13,969 nucleotides of DNA from assembly GCA_964415185.1 (NCBI GenBank), contig CAYPZI010000071.1, forward strand, positions 1-13,969, given 5' to 3'. Position 1 is the first letter of the stretch, and the number at the start of each line of letters is the position of its first letter. The DNA is from CAYVBJ01 sp964415185 (GTDB taxonomy: Bacteria; Bacteroidota; Rhodothermia; Balneolales; Balneolaceae). Of the stretch, positions 1-7,982 are shown piece by piece. Position numbers and translations under genes: made by a program. The notes below the pieces were generated by a model that saw only the letters and a list, made by a program, of their open reading frames with translations, was not told the DNA's origin and did not search any database.

Positions 1-22
1 TAAATCCGCGTAATTCGTTTGA

Positions 23-58
23 TCCCGACAACGGTCGGGAGAACAGAATCGAAATTCT
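23..58. repeat. Two adjacent small hairpins in the upstream non-coding leader
   Basis: A perfect 7-bp stem (TCCCGAC at 23-29, GTCGGGA at 34-40, loop AACG) is followed by a 5-bp stem (AGAAT at 45-49, ATTCT at 54-58, loop CGAA). No T-tract follows on either strand, so this is not a convincing intrinsic terminator. GTCGGGA-type intergenic hairpins are common in Bacteroidetes-like genomes, so a dispersed repeat is likely. Apart from this, 1-299 holds only AT-rich sequence and the promoter listed next; I see no coding region in it. Confidence 0.55.
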
Positions 59-155
59 TCATATCCACGGCATTGATCAATAATATTTTGTACAGTCAGC
101 CAATATCAAATATTAAGAAAAAGTTATCAAAATTTTATCAAATCGTTAGAAACGT

Positions 156-184
156 TTGTGAAATGTGATATCTATTACTATAAT
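156..184 (+). promoter_or_regulatory. Sigma70-like promoter for the susC-susD operon
   Basis: TTGTGA (156-161) and a perfect TATAAT (179-184) are separated by exactly 17 nt, upstream of the SusC gene. Transcription would start near 191 and leave a leader of about 110 nt. The first box matches TTGACA at four of six positions. I found no clear Bacteroidetes -7 motif (TAnnTTTG) in this stretch. The long leader could carry regulation, but no specific structure is evident. Confidence 0.45.
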
Positions 185-299
185 CTGTAAAATAAAAATC
201 GGATCTCTAATCTTACTCGCATTCCCATAACCTTCAGTGGTTTAAAGACAAAATTTCCGGTTTTATAAAATGGACTAACGTTAACAAAATCATAATTAT

Positions 300-3272
300 A
301 TGCTGCACAAGATACCATTGGCAGTGGTCATTTTTTCTCTCTTTATGATTACTGCGGGTCTGGTTCAGGCCCAAAATACAATTGAAGGTGAAGTCGTTGA
401 TGCAAGAACCGGTGAGCCGTTATTTGGTGTAACAGTTCTTGACATAAACGCCGGATCAGGTACAAGTACAGACCTGGAGGGTAAATTTTCGATTACCATT
501 ACGGGTTCAACAACTCTGCGATTTTCGTCTATTGGTTACAGAACTCAGGATATAGAAGTAGATCTGCAAACTTCAGATCTTACAATTGAATTTGAATCAG
601 AAGTAACAGCTTTAGATGAGCTTGTTGTTACGGGTCTGGCATCTACAGTAAAGAGGTCAAACCTGGCAAATGCAGTATCCTCAATAAATGCAGAAGACAT
701 AGCTGGTAAAGTGGATCCACAAACACTTGACAGAGCACTACAGGGCAAAGTGCCTGGAGTGAATATCTTACAAACTTCGGGAGCACCAGGTGGTGGATTC
801 AATGTTCAACTGAGAGGGATAAGTACTCTTGGTGTAGGTGCTTCTCAACCACTCTATATAGTAGACGGTGTTTGGGTAGATAATTCATTATTAACAACCG
901 GACGATCCTTGGTAAGTGGAGCGGGAGGAACTGCTCAGGATGATGTTGCCAATCGTATTGCAGATATTAATCCGGATGATATAGAAAGTATTGAGGTTCT
1001 GAAAGGATCATCCGCAGCCGCTATTTACGGTCAAAGAGCAAACGCCGGTGTTATCATTATTAATACCAAAAAAGGACAGGCGGGAAAAACACAAGTTTCC
1101 ATTAAGCAGGATTTTGGATTTAGTGATGTACAGCGATTGCAGGGCAGAACAGACTGGACTGAAGAGCGTATTGATGCTTTTTGGGGTGCCGGAACTGCCC
1201 GGGCTGATTTAGAAAAACAAAGATTCAGAGAAGCACAGCAACAAGGAACCATTCGGGATCTGGAAGAGGAATTATATGGAAAGAATGGTTTTATTCGAAA
1301 TACCCAAATTAGCGTATCAGGCGGAGACAATAAAACAAGATTTTTTGTTTCCGGTTCAATTGATCAGGAAGATGGTATCATTGATAATACCGGAAATGAG
1401 CGTCAGTCACTCAGAGTGAATCTTGATCATAATATCTCGCCCATGTTCCGGGTTTCATCGAACTCAAATTTTGTTTCAAATGATCAGGATCGGGGTTTTA
1501 CGGGAAATCAAAATAATACTGGAGGATCTGTTGGCTATGCGTTGGCATTTACACCTAATTATGCCTTTGGTTTGTTACAGCAGAGAGCTGATGGAACTTT
1601 TCCTGATAACCCGTATTTTGCTGAAAACCCTTTTCGGTTACGTGAAGTTGCTACAAATAATCAGCTTGTGAGACGTTTTGTACAGTCTTTTCAGGTAAAT
1701 GCTGATTTCATTCAAAATGAAAATTACTCACTTGCTTTAAATGCTCAAGCCGGATTTGATTATTTGAATTCAAAATCAAGAGTGCATTTTCCTGAATTTA
1801 TGCAGTTTCAAAGATCAGAACCTCTTTCCGGTGATATTATAAGCACGAGGCAAGAGATATTAAATACAAACCTGCAGACAGTTTTAGTTTTTAATACTAA
1901 CCGGAGTGGTTTTGATTTAACAACCCAAACCGGATTTTCCAGATTTGCTGTTGAGTCGCAATTAGACAGGATAAGAGGTCAGGGTTTAATTCCCGGTCAG
2001 GTTAATATCCAGAACGCCGCTAACAGGGTTCCAAATCAAAATTTCACCGAATCTATTGATCTGGGGATTTTTGTACAGCAGGAAATTAACTGGGAGGATA
2101 AAATTATAGGAACATTTGGATCACGATTTGACCGGACGACTCTAAATGTTGACCAGGATAAATTTTATTTCTTTCCAAAAGGATCATTGGCGATTAATCT
2201 GACCAATTTTGATTTTTGGAGTTCAGATTTTTTCGAACAATTTAAATTTCGCGTTGCTTATGGTGAAACTGGAGGTACACCAAACTTCGGTACTGCATTT
2301 TCAAGTCTTGGAAACGCCAATTTTGCAGGAAGTGTGGGTGTTACATCGCCAACTGCCGAAGTAGATCCAAATTTGGAACCTGAAACAGCTCGTGAAATTG
2401 AATTTGGTTTGGATCTTACATTCTTTGAAAATCGGGTTTCTTTTGAAGGAACTTACTACAATAAAAAAGTAAAGGATCTCATCTTAGGCCTGGCAACTGC
2501 TCCTGCAACAGGTGTAAACAGTGTTTTAACAAACGCTGCTGACCTTCGTAACAGGGGAGTTGAATTCGGTTTAAGTGCAACTCCATTCCAAAAAAGAGAT
2601 TTTCTGTGGAATACTCGTATTCTTTGGTGGAAAAATGATTCAGAAACAACTCGCGTGTCTATCCCTGCACAGACAAATCAGGCACTTGGATTTGTTGGGT
2701 TTGGTGCAACAAGAATACAGGAAGGTATTTCTCCAACTCAAATATTTGGTGTTCCCTTTGATCCGGACGGGCCGGGGGGATTAACCGGATTTGGGGATTT
2801 TCAGCCTGATTTTCAAATGTCACTTCGCAGTGATATGACAATCGCACAAAAATGGGATTTTGGTTTTCTGTTTCACTGGAATCAGGGAGGACAAAATATA
2901 AACCTGTCTGATTTGTTAGGTGATTTTGCGGGAAATACCGATGATTTCTTTCTTGAAGGAGCTGAAATCAATCCACGGATAAGTCAAGGCCTTATTACGG
3001 AAAGATTTATTGAAAATACAACTTATCTGAAATTAAGAGAAGCTTCTTTGTATTATACAATACCCATTTCGACATTCAGGCCGATCTTTGGTGACCTAAT
3101 TCAAAGGGTGCGGGTTGGTACTTCGGGAACTAACCTCTTTACAATAACAAATTATGGAGGATATGATCCTGAAGTAAATTTTGCTGGAAGAAGCCTTTTA
3201 AATCAATCGGTTGAAATAACGCCGTTTCCATCTTCCCGGAAGATACTCTTTCATATAGAAATTGATTTATAA
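300..3272 (+). CDS. SusC/RagA-family TonB-dependent outer-membrane transporter
   Basis: This is the outer-membrane barrel of a SusCD nutrient importer, which takes up glycans, peptides or other oligomers using TonB energy. A signal peptide spans residues 1 to about 25 (hydrophobic 7-23, ending VQAQ). A carboxypeptidase-D-regulatory-like domain follows (about 28-100, including EGEVVDARTGEPLFGV and FSSIGY). A TonB-box-like DELVVTG lies at 106-112. The plug domain (about 113-258) carries SusC hallmarks: LQGKVPGV, LRGISTL, PLYIVDGV and IEVLKGSSAAAIYG followed by GVIIINTKKG. The rest is a beta-barrel. At 990 residues the length is normal. No SD precedes the ATG, which is usual in this phylum; the start is fixed by the signal peptide. 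SusD follows after 21 nt. The cargo cannot be deduced. The C-terminus ends in Asp-Leu rather than the common terminal Phe. Confidence 0.95.
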   Translation: MLHKIPLAVVIFSLFMITAGLVQAQNTIEGEVVDARTGEPLFGVTVLDINAGSGTSTDLEGKFSITITGSTTLRFSSIGYRTQDIEVDLQTSDLTIEFESEVTALDELVVTGLASTVKRSNLANAVSSINAEDIAGKVDPQTLDRALQGKVPGVNILQTSGAPGGGFNVQLRGISTLGVGASQPLYIVDGVWVDNSLLTTGRSLVSGAGGTAQDDVANRIADINPDDIESIEVLKGSSAAAIYGQRANAGVIIINTKKGQAGKTQVSIKQDFGFSDVQRLQGRTDWTEERIDAFWGAGTARADLEKQRFREAQQQGTIRDLEEELYGKNGFIRNTQISVSGGDNKTRFFVSGSIDQEDGIIDNTGNERQSLRVNLDHNISPMFRVSSNSNFVSNDQDRGFTGNQNNTGGSVGYALAFTPNYAFGLLQQRADGTFPDNPYFAENPFRLREVATNNQLVRRFVQSFQVNADFIQNENYSLALNAQAGFDYLNSKSRVHFPEFMQFQRSEPLSGDIISTRQEILNTNLQTVLVFNTNRSGFDLTTQTGFSRFAVESQLDRIRGQGLIPGQVNIQNAANRVPNQNFTESIDLGIFVQQEINWEDKIIGTFGSRFDRTTLNVDQDKFYFFPKGSLAINLTNFDFWSSDFFEQFKFRVAYGETGGTPNFGTAFSSLGNANFAGSVGVTSPTAEVDPNLEPETAREIEFGLDLTFFENRVSFEGTYYNKKVKDLILGLATAPATGVNSVLTNAADLRNRGVEFGLSATPFQKRDFLWNTRILWWKNDSETTRVSIPAQTNQALGFVGFGATRIQEGISPTQIFGVPFDPDGPGGLTGFGDFQPDFQMSLRSDMTIAQKWDFGFLFHWNQGGQNINLSDLLGDFAGNTDDFFLEGAEINPRISQGLITERFIENTTYLKLREASLYYTIPISTFRPIFGDLIQRVRVGTSGTNLFTITNYGGYDPEVNFAGRSLLNQSVEITPFPSSRKILFHIEIDL

Positions 3273-3293
3273 TCAATCCAAAAAATTATCATT

Positions 3294-4667
3294 ATGAATA
3301 ACCAAAAAATATTTTTAGTACTTGTACTGCTTTTAGCAGGCTTTACTGGATGTGATGTAATAAGTTCAATTGAAGATCCTAATAATCCGAGTGTAGAAGT
3401 TCTTACACAAAATGCCACCAGGGGGCAGTTACAAAGCATTGTGACAGGGCTCGAGGCAAGACATCGTCAACATACTGTTGCAAGATCCAGTGTGTATACA
3501 TTATTTGGAGCTTTTGGCCGCGAGTTATTTTATTTCAATGAGTCTGATCCTAATTTTGGAACCGAGTGGTTACAGCTTGAAGGTTCAACTACCGCAGAGG
3601 AAAACACAAACTTCTTTGTTGATTTCACTGCCTATGAAGTTCCATACCAAGCTATTAACCAAGGAAGGCTATTAATTGCTTCCGCTTCCAATACGGATGC
3701 CGTATCATCACAGGAAGTAAATGCATACACAGGTTTTGCGAAAACCATTATGGGATTTCAATTTCTAATTCCGTTAAACCATCAATTCGATGGAGGAATA
3801 CGAACCCAAGTTGACATTACACTTGATCCCGGTCCTTTTGTTTCTTACGAGCAAGCGTTATCAGATATACGTTCTTTGCTTGATGAAGGGGCTTCTGATC
3901 TTTCATCAACCGGGAATGAACTTCCTTTCGAATTGAGTGATGGTTTTGCCGGTTTCAAATCACCAGAAGGTTTAATACAAATCAATCGGGCTATTGCTGC
4001 AAGAGCTGCTATTCTTGCTGAAGACTGGCAAGGGGCACTAAATGCCCTGGATCAATCATTTCTAACACTTATGCCTGGTGAAACAAGTATGAATATTGGC
4101 GGGTTTCATCTTTTTCCCGGAGGGGATGATCCCTTCAATGATTTTTTCTTTCTGCCAGACGCAGCGGAAGAGGATCTCATAGTTGTTCATCCTTCATTGA
4201 TTGATGATGCTGAACCGGGTGATTTGCGTGTATCAAATAAATTTTTCCAAAGAGATGAGCCTGCATCTTTTTCAGCAGTTCCCGGAGTGTTGGTAGAGTA
4301 TCAAGATGCCCGATTTTCATCCAATACAGACCCAAAACCGTTTATTCGAAATGAAGAATTAATACTTATCTATGCAGAAGCAAATGCTCAACTTAATAAC
4401 TTGGGTGATGCCGTTACTGCTATAAATATAATTCGAAATACATGGGGATTGCCGGATTTTAATAGTAATGACCAGCAGGAAATTATCGATCAAATTTTAT
4501 TTGAAAGAAGGTATTCACTATGGGCCGAAGGTGGTCACAGGTGGATAGATATGCGGCGTTACAACAGGCTTGATGAAATTGATACCTCGTTAGACGGAGG
4601 CAGAGTGCCCTCGAGAATTGGAAGGCCTATAGCTGAAATTGAATGGGATCAATTTGCAGGTAATTAG
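3294..4667 (+). CDS. SusD/RagB-family nutrient-binding outer-membrane lipoprotein
   Basis: This is the surface lipoprotein lid of the SusCD importer; it captures substrate and passes it to the upstream SusC barrel. The signal peptide ends in a lipobox (AGFTGC) with the lipidated Cys at residue 20. The mid-region is helical, as in SusD TPR-like folds. The C-terminal third shows the family signature: RNEELILIYAEANAQL, then INIIRNTWGLP, then ILFERRYSLWAEGGHRWIDMRRYNRL near residues 400-435. At 457 residues it is at the short end of the usual SusD range, but complete. It lies 21 nt after susC without a promoter between them, so they form an operon. No SD is seen. A terminator follows 30 nt after the stop. 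No glycoside hydrolase, peptidase or regulator accompanies the pair, so the ligand is unknown. Confidence 0.93.
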   Translation: MNNQKIFLVLVLLLAGFTGCDVISSIEDPNNPSVEVLTQNATRGQLQSIVTGLEARHRQHTVARSSVYTLFGAFGRELFYFNESDPNFGTEWLQLEGSTTAEENTNFFVDFTAYEVPYQAINQGRLLIASASNTDAVSSQEVNAYTGFAKTIMGFQFLIPLNHQFDGGIRTQVDITLDPGPFVSYEQALSDIRSLLDEGASDLSSTGNELPFELSDGFAGFKSPEGLIQINRAIAARAAILAEDWQGALNALDQSFLTLMPGETSMNIGGFHLFPGGDDPFNDFFFLPDAAEEDLIVVHPSLIDDAEPGDLRVSNKFFQRDEPASFSAVPGVLVEYQDARFSSNTDPKPFIRNEELILIYAEANAQLNNLGDAVTAINIIRNTWGLPDFNSNDQQEIIDQILFERRYSLWAEGGHRWIDMRRYNRLDEIDTSLDGGRVPSRIGRPIAEIEWDQFAGN

Positions 4668-4697
4668 CTTTATTAGATAGTTTAAATCATCAAATTT

Positions 4698-4727
4698 AAA
4701 AGCCCGGACCAGTCACCCGGGCTTTTT
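4698..4727 (+). terminator. Intrinsic terminator of the susC-susD operon
   Basis: A perfect 10-bp stem (AAAAGCCCGG at 4698-4707, CCGGGCTTTT at 4717-4726) encloses a 9-nt loop and runs into five consecutive T's (4723-4727). It lies 30 nt after the SusD stop codon. The A-tract on the 5' side means it could also work on the minus strand, ending the convergent oxidoreductase gene. Confidence 0.9.
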
Positions 4728-4780
4728 ATATTTTGTAGTCTGGTTCTGGAAAAATTGGTCAAGCAAATCCAGGAATTGAC

Positions 4781-4821
4781 GACCACAAGCCACAAACAAC
4801 ACACAACGAACCAACGAACCC
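4781..4821. repeat. A/C-rich degenerate intergenic repeat, copy 1
   Basis: This stretch is built almost entirely of CCACAA, CACAAAC and CGAACCAACGAACC-like words with no T. It begins GACCACAAGCCACAAAC. A related copy, beginning GACCACAAATCACAAA, lies at the end of the window (from 13938). Composition and recurrence point to a dispersed low-complexity intergenic repeat rather than a gene. Confidence 0.55.
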
Positions 4822-4822
4822 G

Positions 4823-4858
4823 GTAAAAATCTAATGCAAGTAAGGCTTAAATTTTTAC
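4823..4858 (-). terminator. AT-rich hairpin overlapping the oxidoreductase stop codon
   Basis: GTAAAAATCTAA (4823-4834) and TTAAATTTTTAC (4847-4858) pair at 11 of 12 positions around a 12-nt loop. The structure includes the stop codon of the minus-strand oxidoreductase (4855-4857). Read on the minus strand the 3' arm ends in TTTTTAC, so it may act as a weak intrinsic terminator. The very low GC of the stem makes this tentative. Confidence 0.35.
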
Positions 4859-5835
4859 GTTAAGTCGGGAGTTCTGATTTTTTCAATCACCTGCATATTT
4901 TCGAGCGAATCTTTAAGCGATAAGCTTTCGGGAATCGGCTCATCATTTAAAATCTTTCCGGCAAAGAAATCTCCCTGGAGCGTGAACTGGTTACAGGGGC
5001 CGAATTGAATCCGTTCGGCAGGTTTGCCATCCGCATATAAATCAAGAAAAGTCGGCTGATCGACAGGTGGATTAAATGGCATTTCCATACTTATTCTTCC
5101 TTTGGTTCCCAATACTTCCACATATTGGCGGTTTGAACAGTGCATTGAACAGGTGAAGGTGGATATTCCCGAACCGAAATCCATCAAACCGGAGGTGAGT
5201 ACATCCACATCTTTCACCGGGTGATTTTTTCCCACTGATTTCACGGTGTTTGGTTTTTTCCGGAACAGCCATCTGGACAGAGAAATACAGTAACAGCCAA
5301 CGTCCATGAGGCCTCCACCTCCCATTTCAGCCTCAAAGCGTATATTCTGAAGGTCATTCTTATAATAGGTGAAGAAAGAATGGATAGTTTGTAATTTCCC
5401 GATAGCTTCAGAATCAACTAACGATTTTAATTTTTTCCATCGGGGATGGTGCCTGTACATGAAAGCTTCCATGATCTTAAGCTGCGGGTGCTTATTTGCT
5501 GCTTCAATCAATTGCTTTGTTTCGGTCGCAGTCATTGCAACCGGCTTTTCACAGAGAACATGCTTTCCGGCTTCAAGGCTTTTAATTGCCCAGGGTACGT
5601 GTAAATGATTTGGAAGAGGTATATAAACCGCATCAATATTTTGGTCTTTGAGTAAATCATCATAAGATCCATAAAATACAGGGAGATCAAGTTTTGATGC
5701 CGCTTCCCTGGCTTTTGACACATCTCTTGAGGCAATTGCCGATACAGAGGCCAGATCGCCGGCCTGCAGGGCAGGGATTATTTGTTGAAGTGCAATTTTT
5801 GCAGTTCCAACGATTCCAAAGCGTATTGTGTTCAT
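4855..5835 (-). CDS. Gfo/Idh/MocA-family NAD(P)-dependent oxidoreductase
   Basis: This is a cytoplasmic dehydrogenase of the glucose-fructose oxidoreductase/inositol dehydrogenase superfamily, which oxidises or reduces sugar-like substrates. The N-terminal Rossmann domain opens with IRFGIVGTAKIA (residues 4-15; the family's GxGxxA-type dinucleotide loop, here GTA). It continues through YIPLPNHLH to the family signature CEKPVA with the catalytic-site Lys at 97. The C-terminal alpha/beta domain (from about 122) contains EAFMYRHHP and GGGGLMDVGCYCISLSRW (from 172), where Asp178 and Tyr182 lie at the expected active-site positions. This pattern resembles NADP-dependent xylose dehydrogenase and dihydrodiol dehydrogenase relatives, but the substrate cannot be assigned. 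The 326-residue length is normal. It is convergent with the Sus operon and divergent from the TonB gene across 136 nt. A role in handling imported sugar is possible but unsupported beyond proximity. Confidence 0.9.
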   Translation of the reverse strand: MNTIRFGIVGTAKIALQQIIPALQAGDLASVSAIASRDVSKAREAASKLDLPVFYGSYDDLLKDQNIDAVYIPLPNHLHVPWAIKSLEAGKHVLCEKPVAMTATETKQLIEAANKHPQLKIMEAFMYRHHPRWKKLKSLVDSEAIGKLQTIHSFFTYYKNDLQNIRFEAEMGGGGLMDVGCYCISLSRWLFRKKPNTVKSVGKNHPVKDVDVLTSGLMDFGSGISTFTCSMHCSNRQYVEVLGTKGRISMEMPFNPPVDQPTFLDLYADGKPAERIQFGPCNQFTLQGDFFAGKILNDEPIPESLSLKDSLENMQVIEKIRTPDLT

Positions 5836-5915
5836 ATTAATAGAATAAGTTTTATTGATAAAATTAATATGTAAAAGTTATTGATGAGTTGAAATAAATA
5901 ATAAAATTTTACAAA

Positions 5916-5945
5916 TTGCGTTTGTGTAATGTATTGTTCTATAAC
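5916..5945 (+). promoter_or_regulatory. Candidate promoter for the TonB-like gene
   Basis: TTGCGT (5916-5921) and TATAAC (5940-5945) are 18 nt apart in the divergent intergenic region. The -10 matches TATAAT at five of six positions; the -35 is weak. The start would fall about 20 nt before the ATG at 5972, leaving room for the GGAG Shine-Dalgarno at 5960-5963. The minus-strand side of this gap (5836-5910) is very AT-rich without a confident promoter. Confidence 0.35.
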
Positions 5946-5971
5946 AATTTGAACCAGATGGAGTAAAAATC

Positions 5972-6625
5972 ATGGCAAAACGAAAACAACCCGACGCGGA
6001 TTTAAGAAACTATTATACGGTAATTCTGGAAATTGGCTTGGTTCTGGCACTTGCAATATTTATTGTTGCTGTAAAAGTCGATCTGCATAGTGCCCCTCCG
6101 GAAGAGTATGAAATGGATGAGCAGGAAATAGTTGAGATGGAAGAGATTGAAATAACCAAGCATATCGAAACTCCTCCACCTCCTCCAAGGCCACCTGTTC
6201 CCGTAGAAGTTCCCAACGATGAAATTATTGAAGACGTTGAGATCAATATCGATGCCGAGCTAACCCTTGATGGCCCATTGAGTGCCCCGCCGCCGCCACC
6301 ACAGGAAGAGGAAGAAGAGGAAGATTTCTTCGTTGTGGTTGAAGAAATGCCAGAACTACTTGGTGGTTTGGGAGAACTCCAACAGAAGATCAGGTATCCT
6401 GAAATGGCCCGAAGAGCCGGTATTGAAGGCAGGGTAATTATACAATTTATTGTTAATGAACGCGGAGAAGTTGAAAATCCCCAGGTTGTAAGAGGTATCG
6501 GAGGCGGTGCCGATGAAGAAGCACTCCGTGTAGTAAGCCAGGCAAAGTTTAAACCGGGAATGCAGAGGGGTAAGCCGGTTCGCGTTCAGTATAGTTTGCC
6601 AATTGTTTTTCAACTTCAAAATTAA
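5972..6625 (+). CDS. Energy transducer TonB-family protein
   Basis: This inner-membrane protein carries proton-motive energy from an ExbB/ExbD motor to outer-membrane receptors such as SusC. After a short basic cytoplasmic start, one membrane helix spans about residues 16-36. The periplasmic linker is acidic and proline-rich, with PPPPPRPPVP (68-77) and PPPPP followed by six glutamates (106-117). The TonB C-terminal domain occupies about 127-217 and shows RYPEMARRAGIEGRV, then VNERGEVENPQVVRGIGGGADEEALR, then FKPGMQRGKPVRVQYSLPIVF, all typical of the family. At 217 residues it is of normal size. GGAG at 5960-5963, 8 nt before the ATG, supports the start. It is a single-gene unit with its own terminator; exbB and exbD are not adjacent. 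The negatively charged linker differs from the Lys-Pro repeats of enterobacterial TonB. Confidence 0.92.
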   Translation: MAKRKQPDADLRNYYTVILEIGLVLALAIFIVAVKVDLHSAPPEEYEMDEQEIVEMEEIEITKHIETPPPPPRPPVPVEVPNDEIIEDVEINIDAELTLDGPLSAPPPPPQEEEEEEDFFVVVEEMPELLGGLGELQQKIRYPEMARRAGIEGRVIIQFIVNERGEVENPQVVRGIGGGADEEALRVVSQAKFKPGMQRGKPVRVQYSLPIVFQLQN

Positions 6626-6644
6626 CCTCAAACACTTTACAACG

Positions 6645-6680
6645 AAAAAGCTGCATCTCATATCAGGTGCGGCTTTTTTT
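6645..6680 (+). terminator. Intrinsic terminator of the TonB-like gene
   Basis: A 14-bp stem (6645-6658 with 6665-6678, two G-T pairs) encloses a 6-nt loop (CATATC) and ends in seven T's (6674-6680). It lies 20 nt after the TonB stop codon. Confidence 0.9.
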
Positions 6681-6757
6681 ATTCGCATACATCAATTCGA
6701 TTAAAGCCTGTAATAAAGTGCACGAGTTTGTTTATCTTCCAAGCTGAAAAGATTAGA

Positions 6758-6763
6758 TATAAT
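6758..6763 (+). promoter_or_regulatory. Candidate -10 box for bshA
   Basis: A perfect TATAAT lies 16 nt before the bshA start codon at 6780, which would give a very short leader of roughly 10 nt. No good -35 is found 16-18 nt upstream; the sequence there is TCTTCC. The preceding gene ends in a strong terminator, so a promoter must exist somewhere in 6681-6779. Confidence 0.3.
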
Positions 6764-6779
6764 CACAGGTTTAGAGAAG

Positions 6780-7928
6780 ATGAATATTGGAATTGTATGT
6801 TATCCTACTTTTGGTGGCAGTGGGGTGGTAGCTACGGAACTGGCAAAAGGCCTTGCGAACAGAGGACACAGCATTCATATTATGAGCTATGCACGTCCGG
6901 CCAGGTTAGATTCCTTCAGAACCGATATCACGTATCATGAGGTTGACCTCAGCAGCTATCCGCTCTTCGAATATCCGCCATACGACCTCGCTCTTGCAAA
7001 TGTGATGGTAAATGTAATAAAGTTTGAGAAACTGGATATACTGCACGTGCATTATGCTATTCCGCATGCTACCAGTGCTTACCTTGCCAAGCAAATATTA
7101 GTTGAACAGAAAATTCAAATCCCTGTAATAACTACTCTGCACGGTACAGATATCACCCTCATAGGACGTGATTCAAGCTATAAGGTAATTGTGGACTTTT
7201 CTATCAACAAAAGTGACGGTGTTACTGCCGTATCAGATTATTTGAAAAATGAGACCTATTCTGCATTTGATGTAAAAAAAGATATTGAGGTCATTCCTAA
7301 CTTTATTGACCTTGAGAGGTTCAAAAAATCAAACAAAAGCCATTTTAAAAAAGCGATTTGCCCGAATGATGAAAAAATAATTACTCACGTTTCCAATTTC
7401 AGGGAAGTTAAGCGAGTGCCTGATGTGGTTGCAACTTTCGACAAAATTATAAAAAATGGCGTTGATGCAAAACTACTGCTTGTGGGGGACGGGCCTGACA
7501 GGCAAAAAGCGGAAACAGCCTGCCGGGAGCTTGGAATTTGTGATAAAGTGCGGTTTCTTGGAAAACAGGAACAGGTTGAAGAAGTGCTCTCTATTTCCGA
7601 TTTATTTCTGATACCGTCGGGCAGTGAAACGTTTGGACTTGCCGCACTCGAGGCCATGAGCTGCAGTGTTCCGGTTATCAGTTCTGATATCGGCGGATTG
7701 CCTGAAGTCAATATCCACGGAGAAACCGGCTTTTTGTGTAAGCTTGGCGATGTTGAAGAAATGGCAAAATACTCTGTTGAAATCTTGACAGACGAAAAGC
7801 TGCATAATAAGCTATCAAAAAATGCCAGAAAAAGAGCTGAAGAGTTTGAATTGACCAAAATAGTCGAAAAATACGAAGATTATTATTTAAGCATTAAAAA
7901 GAGTTATTTTGATCATATTTCTATGTAA
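6780..7928 (+). CDS. bshA: BshA, N-acetyl-alpha-D-glucosaminyl L-malate synthase (bacillithiol biosynthesis)
   Basis: This GT4 glycosyltransferase joins UDP-GlcNAc to L-malate, the first step of bacillithiol synthesis in the cytoplasm. The N-terminus matches the BshA pattern closely: MNIGIVCYPTFGGSGVVATELAKGLANRGH, with the glycine loop GGSG at 12-15. Further family features are LHVHYAIPHA (88-97), TTLHGTDITLIGRD (118-131), HVSNFREVKR (203-212), VGDGPD (235-240), and the GT-B nucleotide-sugar motif GSETFGLAALEAM with Glu283 and Glu291 in the E-x7-E arrangement. The 382-residue length fits BshA (about 375-385). The start at MNIGI is the canonical beginning, although the SD is poor. bshB and bshC are not in the window, as is common when the pathway is dispersed. 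A sensor kinase gene follows 54 nt downstream without a terminator, suggesting one transcript. A generic GT4 enzyme is the alternative, but the N-terminal match makes that unlikely. Confidence 0.93.
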   Translation: MNIGIVCYPTFGGSGVVATELAKGLANRGHSIHIMSYARPARLDSFRTDITYHEVDLSSYPLFEYPPYDLALANVMVNVIKFEKLDILHVHYAIPHATSAYLAKQILVEQKIQIPVITTLHGTDITLIGRDSSYKVIVDFSINKSDGVTAVSDYLKNETYSAFDVKKDIEVIPNFIDLERFKKSNKSHFKKAICPNDEKIITHVSNFREVKRVPDVVATFDKIIKNGVDAKLLLVGDGPDRQKAETACRELGICDKVRFLGKQEQVEEVLSISDLFLIPSGSETFGLAALEAMSCSVPVISSDIGGLPEVNIHGETGFLCKLGDVEEMAKYSVEILTDEKLHNKLSKNARKRAEEFELTKIVEKYEDYYLSIKKSYFDHISM

Positions 7929-7982
7929 CAATTTGAAGCGTTCATGATCATATTCAAAAAGAAATAAAAGCAGGATATCTTT

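Noticed and set aside
23..40. Hairpin as terminator of a gene before the window
   Set aside because: The stem is perfect, but no T-tract follows on either strand.
545..802. Open frame of 85 codons antisense to susC
   Set aside because: It lies wholly inside the SusC plug-domain coding region, has a serine/threonine-rich shadow composition and no SD or recognisable domain. The same applies to other antisense frames in susC, bshA, the kinase, the nucleotidyltransferase and the Mur-like gene.
7385..7858. 157-codon antisense frame in bshA
   Set aside because: It is long but mirrors the conserved BshA C-terminal half. Its Ser/Pro/Thr-rich content is what the reverse complement of this coding sequence gives, and no start signal is seen.
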